Source: Armillaria gallica
Lineage: Eukaryota > Basidiomycota > Agaricomycetes > Agaricales > Physalacriaceae
Length of the DNA stretch: 64,000 bases
Reading direction: 5' to 3'
NCBI GenBank assembly: GCA_037576215.1
Contig: JBANDB010000017.1
Location: 558,001 to 622,000 of the forward strand
Part shown: positions 25,559 to 37,071 of the stretch, piece after piece
Numbering within the stretch: position 1 is the first letter of the stretch
Layout of the letters: every line of letters starts with the position of its first letter
The notes under the pieces: generated by a model
Databases searched by the model: none
What the model saw: only the letters and a program-made list of their open reading frames with translations
Told to the model about the DNA's origin: nothing
Position numbers and translations under genes: made by a program

Positions 25559-26107
25559 TTCAAGATGGAAAGGTCCTAACTAAGATCTACAGAAAAAGTT
25601 CAACAGTCAACCAACAGTGGGGAAAGGTGTGATGCCACATAAAACTTGCCTGGCACTGGCGGAAGATCTAAGCTCAGGATCGGAGACGTAATGGCAGAGT
25701 TGGCGTCGGCTACTCACGGCAAATCGTGTGGATCCATTCCTACATTCAGTTTTACTTCCACAGAGTCCGGTGACTGTCGCCGTCTACGAGCCGAACACCA
25801 TGATGACTTTCGCATGCTTTTGGTGGGTTCTCTGAAGGAATCATTCCGAATGTCCACGGGGTTGTATGCTTTTCGAGGGTATAAAAGCTTGATGTACAGG
25901 AAACTTGAACGTGAAGGTACTTCGAAGAAAGAAGATCAGCAAGGGAGAGAAACTCCAAGGAGAGAATAGACTTACATTTTCATGTTCCTCGAGAATGGTG
26001 CTGACAGTCGACTTGATGAATGCCGCGGCGGCTCGGAGCTAACCGGCATCCAGGAAACTTGACAACAGGGCCACCTTATTTAATTTATCTGGTTCGTGAA
26101 TCGTTTC

Positions 26108-26134
26108 TTTTTTTTTTTTTTTTTTTTTTTTTTT
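26108..26134 (+). repeat. 27-base poly(T) run
   Basis: An uninterrupted run of T. On the minus strand it is a poly(A) of the length left by retrotransposed transcripts, but I see no element or processed gene next to it. Confidence 0.9.
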
Positions 26135-26843
26135 GGTGGAACGTTTGGAGTGGCTTCGTACACCGAATCGTTTCTACCACCATAACTAACCTTGCCTTGC
26201 CTGTTCTTCTTTTGCAGTGTCTTTTAGCAGGAGGTCACTCCAACCTTGTCCCATCCTTTAACGTTGCTTCAAATGTAGCCTTTGTTCCGCTAGTAGTACT
26301 ATTATTCACTACTTTTTTCCCAACGAGCACTGGTGTCGTCAATTCCCTCTGTGCTTGTGCTTCCGTCATTCGAGTCGTACAATGATGCCTGTTACTATAT
26401 TGGCCTGCCGTTCGGATTCCTTCCGCATTATCGCTTTGCGGTGATGTTAATTTTAGCCAGCATTATTCTAAGTACGCATACATATCACAATTCCTTCCTC
26501 CCAATCTACTAGTGCTGCATCTCAATGGAGTTTATAATATCGAGGGAATAGCACTGGTGAAAATACGTACTGTCATAGATGACTACATTCACATATGTAT
26601 TGCGAGATTCAGGTGGCGAAAGGGTGTATCTACTATTGTGCTGCGTCCCGACGGGCGTCATCAAGTGAATCGCTGTACATTATTCTTTTCTGTTTCTGCT
26701 TAAAGCATAGTAGTAGTAGTGGCTGTCGTCGCACTGGCAAGCGGTCCCTAAAAAGGAAACAGCCACTGTGCCGCTGCTACCAAGCCTGCCTGCCCAGTGC
26801 CTACCTGCCTGTCCACCAAGCCGTCTGAACAGTGTTGTTACTG

Positions 26844-26940
26844 ACCCGGGTCAGTTGAGGCAGTTGGGTCAGGGTCACATTGGTTGGCTGAAGTGAACAA
26901 CCCTTGACCCAGGTCAGTGGGGTCGGATAGGGTCGGATAG
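26844..26940. repeat. GGGTCA-rich inverted and tandem repeats
   Basis: GACCCGGGTC and TGACCCAGGTCA are near-palindromes about 50 bases apart. GGGTCGGATA then occurs twice in tandem near 26921-26940. A binding-site cluster or a small fold-back element is possible. Confidence 0.5.
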
Positions 26941-27086
26941 ATAGGATGATAGCAAGATACTATTCTACTACTAGTGTACTTCGCAAGGCTCCAGGAGCTT
27001 GCTGAGGTCGGCACCCGCAGAGTACTCAATATTCTACTGAGCCATGTTTTTCGACACAGCCACTTGAGAGGGTCGTGACACCTCCC

Positions 27087-27258
27087 ATGTTCGCATCTTC
27101 GTCAACGCCTTCATCGCAGTACTAGCTTTTGTGCTTCATTCGTTAACATCTAATCTCGGGATTGAGGTCAATGAACTTGTGCTCTTCCTCTTATCTGGCA
27201 GAGTTTGTGATGATAAGGCCTGTTTCTGTCGATTCTAATTTCTGGAGCAGCAACATTG
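27087..27258 (+). repeat. Direct repeat segment, copy 1
   Basis: From ATGTTCG through GTACTAGCTTTTGTGCTTCA to GGAGCAGCA, this segment matches 50897-51085 in the same orientation with small gaps. Both copies lie upstream of a gene A copy, but genes A1 and A2 point in opposite directions. Confidence 0.75.
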
Positions 27259-28185
27259 GAAATATTTCGGTCGTTTCCGACTCATTGGCGCCCGACCCTA
27301 GACCCACTATATTTCTGCCATCTACCTGAGCGACGAGCCGTCTGACCCTTCTATACCATCCTGCAAGAGTTCATTCTCATTACTGTTCCTCTTGCACCGG
27401 CCATCGTCATTACGATTTTATGCCCCAAGCGCTATCGTTTGTGCTATTATCTATATTCCTTCATGTGTCGCATCACGTTCACACAAAGCATGTTCCTCGC
27501 ACTTCATTTCCTCTCCGCTCGCTCATCTGTCGTCCGCGGAGAAACCGGTGGTCTTGAAACTTGTTTCACCGGCAGATCGTCCTCCTTCATCCTCACGAGT
27601 CACCGTTCTTCGGGCTCCTCTTTCCCTTTCTTGTGTTCCTGGGTGTTCGTTGTTCCCGTTTCCGTGTGTCGTTGTTTCATGGGCCCGAGCTCTGCTGCTG
27701 ATGCCGCACTGTTTCTCGAAATGGTGTGCGGCACTGTTGCACTTATTCGGTGCCTGCGCTTTGTTGTTTCCATGGGCCCAGGTTCTGCTGCTCCTGCTGC
27801 AGCATTTTTTTTCACTTGTCCCTATAACACTTTAAATCCGTGAGACGTCCTTGGCTGGCAACTGAGGGTATCACAGCGGCATGGAGTGTTGTAGTCTGAC
27901 ACGTTTAGTGGCGGCACAGAATCCCGGCGTTCCTTTTTGGGACCTTGTCCGGTCATCTATCTATCTATCTTCATACGGATCGTTGAGTCTGGTTTACGAG
28001 ACTGGCCTAGCACTGCCCCGCAAATACAGTCGACAGTCGTAATGTATAGTATTGCCTGCAGCGCTCACGGTGATTTCGGTACGTGTAACATACAACGAAG
28101 TCGTTTCAGCGGACAATTGGGAAACTATGAGCGTCTATGTAACTACATAAGCCATTTTACAAGCCATCGTCCCTGTCAATCAACC

Positions 28186-30449
28186 ATGCGGTCAATTTTC
28201 AGCCTTGCTGTACCATCCTACGAGATACAAGACACTCCTGATGATGACCATATGTCGGCCTCGCATGTCGTTGTCGAACGAGAGGTTACCACAGTTGCCA
28301 GTTCACCGAACCTGGAGTCTAGCGAATCAATAGTCATACCTCAAAACATTATACCCGAGTCTACATACAACTGGTCCAATGTCGAGAAAGAGTTTGAAGA
28401 AACACTTCCGTCCAGTATAGGACACTACAAAAGGAAGACGCTCATGTCAGTGCTCTTGTTTCACTCGGTTTAATGATGAATAACATTTAGTGGTTAGAGA
28501 CGAATTTTCCTGTGCAAAATTCACGGTACCTGCTATGCAAATTGACTTCAACACATATAGGCGCATCCCACCTCAAACGTACGTGTACCATCTCACGAGG
28601 CCGTCAGAATTTTGACTCATCGTCGTAGCGGAGAGGAAGAAGTTCTGCCTATGGGTTGGACAAAGCATACGCATTCAGATGGTAAGCCGTATTTTCATCA
28701 TGAACACGATGTGGGTCTTTCCAGTTCGATCGTGGAATTGAATCTGAGATTTCTTATAGAAAATAATCACCGAAGAGTGGTTATATGACAGAGACATTTC
28801 CGAGAAGGTGGCCAGATACATCAGCATACTCAAGGACGTCATTTCAAAAAGGTCCGAATCCTTTGGTCGCGTCAAGTCCTGGCATCTATACGTAGAAATT
28901 ACAGAGTACGAGATGCCTGCGTGGAAAGGTGATGATCGCTTTCGTTGCAGATATTACTTTGTCAACCACGATGCGGAGTGTTTCTTCTGGCTCTCCAAGT
29001 TCACATTGGATGGTTATCTGTTGGAGCTCAGAGGAGAAATGAGCCCTGATTTGATTCGCAGTAAGTTAGCAGTTTGAACAAGTTGTGCCCCGATGCTAAC
29101 TTATTCCGGAAGGGTACCTACAGAGAGAATACTGGTAATTCTCTTCGCATCTTTTGATGATAGTCGGTAGTGATATCTCCGAGGAATCATCATTATTATT
29201 TCAGCGACCTTCACCGGCTTACGAACGCACAGTGGAATTCAGTCAAAACATTCATCTTGCTTGCCGAAACAGGTTGTCTCTTCTCTTCATCCTTTGCCAT
29301 CGTACAATGTAGAACTGAACTTTTCTTTTTCGCAGATGTAACCATGTCCGAAACTTCAACCGTGACTCGCAGCAGTGGCACGCTGAAAATTATGAGCAAA
29401 GGCATCATTTTAGCAGAAAGTAAGACATCCCACTTTATCAATAGCATTGCTAACAACGTAGCCCTCATCTCAGAATTGGACGCATCCGAAATAGCAGGCA
29501 AGCCCAGTCTATCATATCTACCAACTCTTATTCGCTGAAATAACCTTCAGCGGCATACATGATGGCTTTGTGTGAGTGTCACATCTTTTTTGTTGCTTAG
29601 CATCAACCGATTTTAATGACCAGTACGCGATCAAATTCTCAACTATCACGGTCAACGGGATGCTCGAACCTATCGAGATGAATCTGTTTACGGATACAAT
29701 TATATCAACGAGATGCGCACCGTTCCGTTCAGGACGATGAACCTCTTACTGTTCTATGCGCCAATTAAACACTATACTTCGCTACACAAGGTCTGGGTGG
29801 ATAGACTGATTTCAAAGGGGCCGTGGCAGTGTCTCATGGAGCAGATTACGGATAAATGGCAACAGCACGTCAGAATGGTGCGTATGGTCCCTTGACATGC
29901 TTTAAGGAAGTGTTGTATGAATGACACGACTAGGCGACTATCCTTCTCGCGGTCAATATGGCCTTTCTTGTTATACTTTCGGTCGACGATAAAGGTACGA
30001 GTCAGCAGCACCGTTCTGTGACCCAAATTCTATGCTATTTATCTGTCGCCAATAACATGGCTACTATCATCATCGGCCTTTTACTCATGAATCACCATAA
30101 CACCCTGAAGCATTTCGACGTCGCAGTCGTGGTGCGCTTGATCTCTCTGGAGTCTACTGACGATCTCACTGCTTCACAGACGGATTTCCTCGAGCGGCAT
30201 TGGCAGATGAATATAGGGTTTGAACGATTGTCGATCATGTACAGCACTCCTTACGCACTTCTTATGTGGGGGTAAGTCCACGGTTTCTGAAATTTGTCTC
30301 CTCAACTAATGTAGGAGGTCAGCTTGGTCTCTTTTCTGGCATCATTCTTCTCGATGTGCTTGGAGTCTGCCAACCCGATTTCGCTGAAACATTTCGTGGC
30401 ATTAGCGTTTCTTTTGGGAACTCCACTTGTTTACCAGTTCGGCGTTTAA
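28186..30449 (+). CDS. WW-domain multi-pass membrane protein (gene A1)
   Basis: The ATG at 28186 starts MRSIFSLAVPSYEIQDTPDD. The first intron, about 28457-28508, rejoins the frame as IDEFSCAKFTVPAMQIDF. Then comes a WW-like domain, LPMGWTKHTHSDGKPYFHH (about 28640-28697), followed by ITEEWLYDRDISEKVARY and the block VKSWHLYVEITEYEMPAWKG...YYFVNHDAECFFWL. The second half has VPFRTMNLLLFYAPIKHYTS, WQCLMEQITDKWQQHV and four or so membrane helices (ILCYLSVANNMATIIIGLLL; SIMYSTPYALLMW). It ends HFVALAFLLGTPLVYQFGV at 30449. About nine short introns are needed and no break was found. It belongs to an Agaricomycete WW-domain membrane protein family of unknown role. It is tail to tail with gene B1, about 290 bases apart. 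Confidence 0.8.
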
Positions 30450-30739
30450 ATCGGGAAAGGGAGTGCTTGGTAGTGAATACAGCGGTGCTTCGAGTTGTAA
30501 CATGTGTTTCTTTCCGGTTTAACGGAGACATCGTATTCTATATGATATTATGCAGGAAGGAACAAGAGGGTCGACTTGATGAAAACCGGCAGAAACAAGC
30601 TGGACCCTTCTTATCCTTTTAATTCAAGAGTGAACTTCGTTTTGGGTCCGACACACGGGTACATTGAAGGATTTGGCGCTTTGACTTTCAATGAAAATGT
30701 TATCGAGAAATATATATAGCTCCATACAGATACATAATC

Positions 30740-32903
30740 TCATCGCGGAGGCATTACGAATAGTTTGAAGTCCTCTTTCATAACGTGGTGAGCCTGACCT
30801 TGGACGTCTCTCCACTGTGCACTCATCATAGCCGTCCTAAAAAGGGAATCATGCTCAAAATAAACCACATTCACCAGCGGGTTCGACGCCTTCCAAATCT
30901 GCTCGTAGTCATCTTCACGTGAATATTGGACAAGCCAGGCTTCATCTGCCCCCATGAGTTCCTTATACTCAGCCAATCCCAATACCCGTAAGCGGGCGGA
31001 AGCTGCATTCCTCGTTGCTAGTACAGCTATAACAATCGTGTGCTCGGCGGCTGTTGTTCCTTTCTTTATGGTGGTGTACGAATGAAGGCCGACAGTGCTC
31101 GAGTACCAGTCGTTGGTGGCGGACCAGCCTTCGGATGCATTCGTCCAATTCGTGAAGATTCTTGCCAACTCGGTATCATACAGGCCTTGGCGCGGGGGGC
31201 TTACAGACAGGAGATACCAATCGAAACACCGCGTTGCCTGCTTGATAGCATCGAAGACCACAAGCTTTTCGTCGACCACCGGCAGCGCATCGTCGGGATG
31301 TATAGGATATCGGGGGGAAAGCAGTGCTTGGCGTAAAAAGCCGTCTACAAATGCTGAAGCCATCCGATATTCAGACTTAGCGATGACTGGCTTGACGAGT
31401 ATGCCCTCGGTTGTCAAGGAATCGACGAGAATACCCTCATCGTAAGGGATGGGAACGAGGTCCAGATTGCCAAGGAAGTGATAGCAGAGATAGAATATCG
31501 TATCCTCATCAGCTTTTTGGAGCGCTTGAAGCATCCTATTATAAGCTGGACTGAGGCCTATCCATTGGTACAACTCCTGGATGGTACGTCGTTTCCAAGC
31601 GGCGAGTGATATATGTCGGACCTGGTAATCAAATAGCACCCGCAATCTATCTCGGATGAACTGTCCGCAGAAACAGACTGTGGCTGGATGGCTGGGGGTC
31701 GCGAATCAGGGATGAATTAGGTATTCGACTGTAATCTGCTACGCACCCGCCAGATCTCAGCCATATATCATCAACAACATTGGAATCAAGAATGAAATGA
31801 TCGTCGTTTTGGAACGTGTAGAAGACATCCTCCACTTCCGAATGAGAAAAGGAAGGAACCTGGACATGCTGGTCATTCTTAAGCAGGTAGAAAGGCCATA
31901 TATCGGAAATTCTCCCCAGCTTCGTGGCGTGCAACGTCCCCGTAGCAATGAGGCGAAATTCAGAGCGTGGTTTGCGATAGATAGAAAGGGCAGCGAAAAA
32001 ATCGGTGCGGATACGCCGTGAAACGGTAGCGAGCCTGTCGAGGTCGTCGACGAGAAGAACGAGGTTCCCCTTTATCCCGTCGAGGTACGTCAAGAAGTCT
32101 TTCCTGTTCGAAAACGGATTCATATCGTCTATAGGGGGTCGAATGGCCATGTAGACAGATTTCCAGAAGGATTTCTCATCGTTGTCGACTGGCAAGGGCA
32201 AGGGCAAACTACTCTTAATCAGTAGTACTCTCATCTTTGTCAGTGAAAGAACGCACTAAATGACCGAGTATCCGAAAGCCGTCCCATAATTTTTAATGTG
32301 GAGCAGGCGCGTCGTCTTGCCTGACCCGTCGGCACCTGTAATCAGGAGGAATCGTGGACTTGCATTCAAAACTTGGTAAGGTGATATCTCTTCATTATCG
32401 TTTGATTCGAAGTAATATCCTGCAGGCGCATCGCATGCACTTGGAGGGCGGTCGGTAATCCATTCCTTCTCTATCAAATAATAAGACATGTCAATAAAAC
32501 CATTCAAATTCTTCACGCACTGTTGTCCAAAGACGAATCGTTACTTGTTGAGGCAAGAGTCACATAAGAGGCTACAGTGTGGCCATATCTGCGAATAGAT
32601 CCAAGATATTTATCTAGAAAAGAATTTAGGGTCAAGACAACGCGAATTAGGAACGTGCCAGTGGTTCACCATTAGCTTGGTATCTACCAATAGACAGTTA
32701 TCGAGGATTGTGCGCCGGTGAAGTTGAGTGGTAATATTTGTCCCAACCTTGTTGAAGTCTTTCTCTACTTTAGTGCACTCGTTCAATGACTGAGACGGTT
32801 TTGAATTCCGGTGTGGTACAAAATACTTCGACCTGACTCGACTCGAAACTGGCTTCATGATATGTCGTGGTAAGCCTAGTTCGGTACGCTTTACGTGCTG
32901 CAT
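30740..32903 (-). CDS. P-loop NTPase, Crinkler/RHS-like layout (gene B1)
   Basis: Three good exons read through. The P-loop exon has FLLITGADGSGKTTRLLH (Walker A at 32311-32337) and ends GYSVIY. A 48-base intron (32209-32256) leads to LPLPLPVDNDEKSFW. Walker B is NLVLLVDDLDRL (32034-32063), followed by RLIATGTLHATKLG. The next intron (near 31690-31745) gives SGGHPATVCFCGQFIRD. The C-terminal domain of about 160 residues (LYDTELARIF, LHSYTTIKKG, LAEYKELMGADEAWLVQY, VNVVYFEHDSLF) ends MPPR at 30740. ATPase followed by a GHPxxV helical part and an alpha/beta end domain is the general plan of Crinkler/RHS-type NTPases; that link is inference. No PD-(D/E)xK triad is obvious. The N-terminal exons, upstream of 32520, are unsure. 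Confidence 0.68.
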
Positions 32904-33529
32904 GTCTGTGGACAAGAAAGTTTCAAAGGACTGTTCGTTTCCGTGTGGCTGACTCGGCTTCGCCGCTGTTGCCGAGTGTATACGAGTGAGACCGTCATAC
33001 TGACTTGGGATGATGAAGAGAGATGCTTTGAAGGATGGTAAGTAGACCGTGTTGAGTTAGATATCGCTGCGTAGCGGACTTGAGACACTCACATGAACTC
33101 GTCAGAGACCCTGGTGAGTCGTGACTGGTGCTTCAGGTGTATTCTTAGCCAGGAGGATTCATACAGCTTGTCAACGGAGTTGAACTTTTTGACACTGTAA
33201 AGCTTGATTCACAGGACATACGACAGTAATTCAATGTCTGGAGGAGAAGATCACTAAGGGAGAAAAATTCCAACCTCGCGCGATCGGAAATAGACCGTAC
33301 TTCTCCCCATACTTTGTCACTACGAACCGATATATCTTCTCGCCCGGTAGTGGCGTTGACATATGCTATGCTCTCCCTTTAATTAGAACGATAGTATGTA
33401 TACATAGGGAAGGGTAGACTCGCTAGCCAGTCGACGTTCGCAAGCTTACACCTCGTAATGCCAATTCCTTATCCGGTTGTTTGGTTGTTTGGTGAGGCTT
33501 GACATATTTTGACGTAGGGAGGTGAGCTT

Positions 33530-34032
33530 GCGAACGGACTGGGCAATACGGAAACGTTTCAGAGGGTCACGCTTCCTGTGACTTTGGACTTAGAAAAATT
33601 TCGCTGATTTCTGCCCTAGCCCTCGTTTTCGGTAGCCACTATGCCTCCTCCGCCTCTGATTTGGTTGCAGAAGTACTAGTATGCATAGTATCTTCGTTTA
33701 TAAGCCATTTAAGATACAATAAATTTACCGTTATCGAACCCTCTATTTTGCTACCCAATGAGTGACAGAGACTCCGTTCCCAGCGTGACGGAACAATGAC
33801 ATCATGGGAGCAGATAGCCGAGTAGCTTTTTCAAGACGATATACTTATAATAGACTGTGTGGGACGTTCAATGGTAAACAAAGTGTAAAATAAATGTATC
33901 TGCAATGCATTGGGAGGGAGGGGAGCGGACAGCTATCAGGATTGGCGGGGAGGACACGAAATTTTTTCTAAGTCCCAAGTCACAGAAAGCGTGACCCTCT
34001 AAAATGTTTCCGTTTTGCCCAGCCGCTTTCGC
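33530..34032. mobile_element. Inverted-repeat (MITE-like) element, about 0.5 kb
   Basis: The left arm (33530-33603) and the right arm (33957-34032) are reverse complements over about 70 bases with few mismatches. Both contain GAGGGTCACGCTT / AAGCGTGACCCTC and GACTTAGAAAAATTTCG or its complement. The core of about 350 bases has no long open frame. I could not define a clean target duplication. A second, smaller inverted repeat (33433-33451 with 33520-33536) abuts the left end. Confidence 0.7.
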
Positions 34033-34074
34033 CCCAAAGTGATAGCGCAGCCACGTGGGCGAAACGCCGGCTGG
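34019..34074. repeat. 56-base hairpin repeat
   Basis: CCAGCCGCTTTCGCCCC (34019-34035) pairs with GGGCGAAACGCCGGCTGG (34057-34074). The right part, 34041-34074, recurs reverse-complemented with one mismatch at 48057-48090 inside the broken gene B3. Confidence 0.75.
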
Positions 34075-34086
34075 TAAACGAGCCTA

Positions 34087-34613
34087 TGGTGTAGGACGTC
34101 ACTTCGTGACAAGCTTTGATGACAATTAGTATTTTGCCTAAGGCTCCTGCAACTCAGTACGCCTTGGCTTCATATTATAAATTTGAACATATCTTGACCT
34201 TATGCATGTACCTACGGGGCCTTTTTTATGTCTGGTCAAAAATCGGGTCAAACGACCACAGATTTGGCCGTTGGGTGGCTGTGCATGTATTACATAATAG
34301 CCTGATATGGCAAGCGGGTGCAAAATTCTATTGTCAAGTCTGTTGAATTCTATCCACTGTCATGCCTCAATTGAAGGGATCTAGAAAGAACACAAGCTTG
34401 AGTGGAAGGAGAAGCAAGTACTCTGCAGGGAGTCAAATAGGTAGTCATAAAGTCGTTGATCTTGTGGAAATTTGGCCGTTTGTGGCGCTCAAAATTCCCA
34501 CGGTCAGAAATGGCGGATTTGGCATTAAACATATGTACTTTCCTTCAAAAAAAGTAGAAATCTGGCTCAAAAAATCAAAATTCCGGCTTGATATGAAGTG
34601 ACGTCCTACACTA
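34087..34613. mobile_element. MITE with 19-bp terminal inverted repeats and TA target duplication
   Basis: The element begins TGGTGTAGGACGTCACTTC (34087-34105) and ends with the reverse complement of TAGTGTAGGACGTCACTTC (34595-34613), matching at 18 of 19 bases. TA flanks both sides (34085-34086 and 34614-34615). At 527 bp and with no transposase frame, it fits a non-autonomous Tc1/mariner-type element inserted between genes B1 and B2. Confidence 0.85.
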
Positions 34614-34801
34614 TAAGGGAAGGGACACAAGAGTTGACCGATGGGAACTCGGAGCAAACCGGCAACCGGGAAACAGCCGGAACTTTAAAGTCGTCCAGCG
34701 TTCTTCTCATGGTAAACAAAGGTAAGTTTTGTTCAGGACTGCCGCTTTGACCTTCAATGGAAATACTATTGAGGAAAAACGTAGAGCTCGCATACAACAC
34801 A

Positions 34802-37071
34802 TCATCCCATCGCGATTCGCGGAGGCATCACGAATATTTTGAAGTCCTCTTTCATAACGTGGTGAGCCTGACCTTGGGCGTCTCTCCACTGTGCACTCAT
34901 CATAGCCGTCCTAAAAAGGGAATCATGCTCAAAATAGACCACATTCACCCCCTTCTCCAGCGGGTCCGATGACTGCCAAATCTGCTCATAGAGATCTTCA
35001 CGCGTATATTGGACAAGCCAGGCTTCATCCGCCCCCATGAGTTCCTTGTACTCAGCCAATCCCAGTACCCGTAGGCGGGCGGAAGCTACGTCCTCTGTTC
35101 CCAGCACAGCTATCACGATGGTGTGCTCGGCGGCTGTTTTTCCTTTCTTTATGGTGATGTACGAATCGAGGCCGACAGTGCCTGAGTACCAGTCACTGGT
35201 GGCGGACCAGTCTTCAGATGCATTCGTCCAATTCATGAAGATTCTTGCCAACTCGGTTTCATACAGGCCTCGTCGAGGGGCTTCGTCAGTCAAGAAACCC
35301 CAATCGAAACATTGTGTCGCTCGCTTGATAGCATCGAAGACCACAAGCTTGTTGTCGACCACAGGCAGTGCATCTTCAGGATGTATAGGATATCGAAGGG
35401 GAAGCAATGTTTTGCGTAGAAAGCCGTCTACAAATGCTGAAGCTATCCGATATTCAGGTGGGTATCTGCCGGACTGGATGAGTACACCCTCGTTTGTCAG
35501 GAAATCGGCCAATTTATACCCGGCCTGAGGGATGCGAACAGGATCCAGATTGCCGAGGAAGTGAAGGCGGAGAAAGATCAACGTATCGTTATCGGCTTTT
35601 TGTAGTGCTTGTAACATCCTACTGTAAGCTGGGCTGTGACTGATCCATTGGTACAACTCCTCGATGGTACGTCGTTTCCAGGCGGCGAGTGAGACGTGTC
35701 GGACCTGGTCATCAAGTAGCGCCTGGAATCTATCTCGTATGAACTGTTCGCAAAGGCAGACTGTAGCCGGATGGCTACGTGGCGCGAATCAGGAATGATG
35801 TACGTATTCAATTCTAATCTGCTACGCACCCACCAGATCTCAACCATATATCACTGACAACATTGGGATCAAGAATGAAATCATCGTCTTCTTGGAATGC
35901 GTAGAAGAGGTCCTCCACTTGCGAACGAGAAAAGTAAGGAACCCGGGTATCTAGGTCGAGGTTGAAAGGCGCTGGCTTTGTCTCCATGGTCCCCAACCTG
36001 GTGGCGGCCCATGTCCCCATGGCGATGGCGTAGATTTCGGGGCGTATGTCGGAGAGGATTGAAAAAGCTTTGAAAAAATCGCGGCGTACAGACGGTGAAG
36101 CGATAGTGAGCCTGTCGATGTTTTCGACGAGGAATACAACCTTCCCCTTTATTCCTTTGACATACGACATGAAGTCCAACCAGCCATAGAATGGTTTCAC
36201 ATTCTCTGCGGTGGGCTGAATGGTCTTGTAGACGGAATGCCAGAAGCTCTTCACATCTTTGTCCAAGGGCAAGGACAAGCTGCTCTTGATCAGTGGTGTT
36301 CTTTATCTTTTCCTGTGAAAGGACGCACTAAATGACCGAGTATCCGACAGCTTCCGCAAAAGATTTAAAGCCGAGTAGTCGCGTTCTTTTGCCTGACCCA
36401 GGGGGCCTGTAATTAGATGGAATCGTGTGTGTGCATCCAAAACGCGGTGAGGTGATATTTCATCCCTCGGTCGGATGTAGTATCCACCCAGCGGCGCATC
36501 GCTTACGTTTGGGGGCGGTCTATAATCCATTCTCCTCTGTTAGATAATGGTAGACATGTCAAGTGTAATAAAGCCATTCAAATTCGTCACATACTGATGG
36601 TTGTTGAGTCCAGAGTATTATCCAGATGAGAGGCTTGAGTAGTGCTATATCGACGAATATGTTTACCTAGAAAAGAATGGAGGTTTTCATTATGAAAGCA
36701 ATGAGAAACGAACAGGAATATTGCCTACCGTGATGTAGCAGATTGGAACACCGTAACTTGGCCTCCAATAGCAGACCGTCGCCGAGTGTCGTGCAACGAT
36801 GATATGGAGAAGCAAAAGGTGTCCCAACCTTGAACCTACACAAGCCTGCTTCAATGACCTAAGAAGAAGATCACGGCTGCGAATTCCGGAGCGCTGCAAC
36901 CACTCTCACCACTGGCAAGCATTTCCGCATTCTTACTCTCTGTTCAAAGCACTTCGATCTCGCTCGACTCGAAACTAAGCTCATAATGGTCCGTGATAGG
37001 CCTGACTCGGTACACCCTGCATACTGAGACCCGCGGTTTATCTGTTTCAGAAGGTTTCCTTTCAGGGTCAT
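34802..37071 (-). pseudogene. P-loop NTPase family, copy B2, frameshifted in the P-loop
   Basis: B2 follows B1 in the same orientation and the two are alike over their whole length. The C-terminal exon (34802 to about 35765) is intact: SPAYSRMLQALQKAD, LYETELARIF, LAEYKELMGADEAWLVQY, NVVYFEHDSLF, stop at 34802. The middle exon has Walker B as KVVFLVENIDRL, so the DD of B1 is EN. The P-loop reads as GPPGSGKRT only in a frame that is one base off from the upstream exon; the shift lies in a GGGGG/CCCCC run at about 36396-36408. The 49-base intron 36280-36328 is kept. The N-terminal exon (to 37071) has a deletion relative to B4. It is most likely a recent pseudogene. Confidence 0.65.

Larger units (their letters stand above)
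25559..28185. other. Long region without a supported gene
   Basis: 2.6 kb between the monooxygenase and gene A1. It holds a 27-base T run (26108-26134), GGGTCA-rich inverted and tandem repeats (26844-26940) and a segment repeated at 50.9 kb (27087-27258). A low-complexity Ser/Pro/Val-rich open frame around 27390-27840 looks non-coding. Confidence 0.45.

Noticed and set aside
26108..26134. Poly(T) as the tail of a retrotransposed gene
   Set aside because: No intronless gene copy or target duplication is visible on either side.
26844..26940. Could the GGGTCA repeats be a CRISPR-like array?
   Set aside because: Repeat units are short, unevenly spaced and in both orientations; the genome is eukaryotic.
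27392..27843. Two overlapping open frames of 130-150 codons
   Set aside because: The composition is low-complexity (Ser, Pro, Val, Cys), both frames are open at once, there are no motifs, and the region is not matched by gene-like exons.
30740..32903. Gene B as a proven Crinkler nuclease
   Set aside because: The layout is similar, but the catalytic D/E-x-K residues cannot be identified, so I keep the resemblance as a hypothesis.
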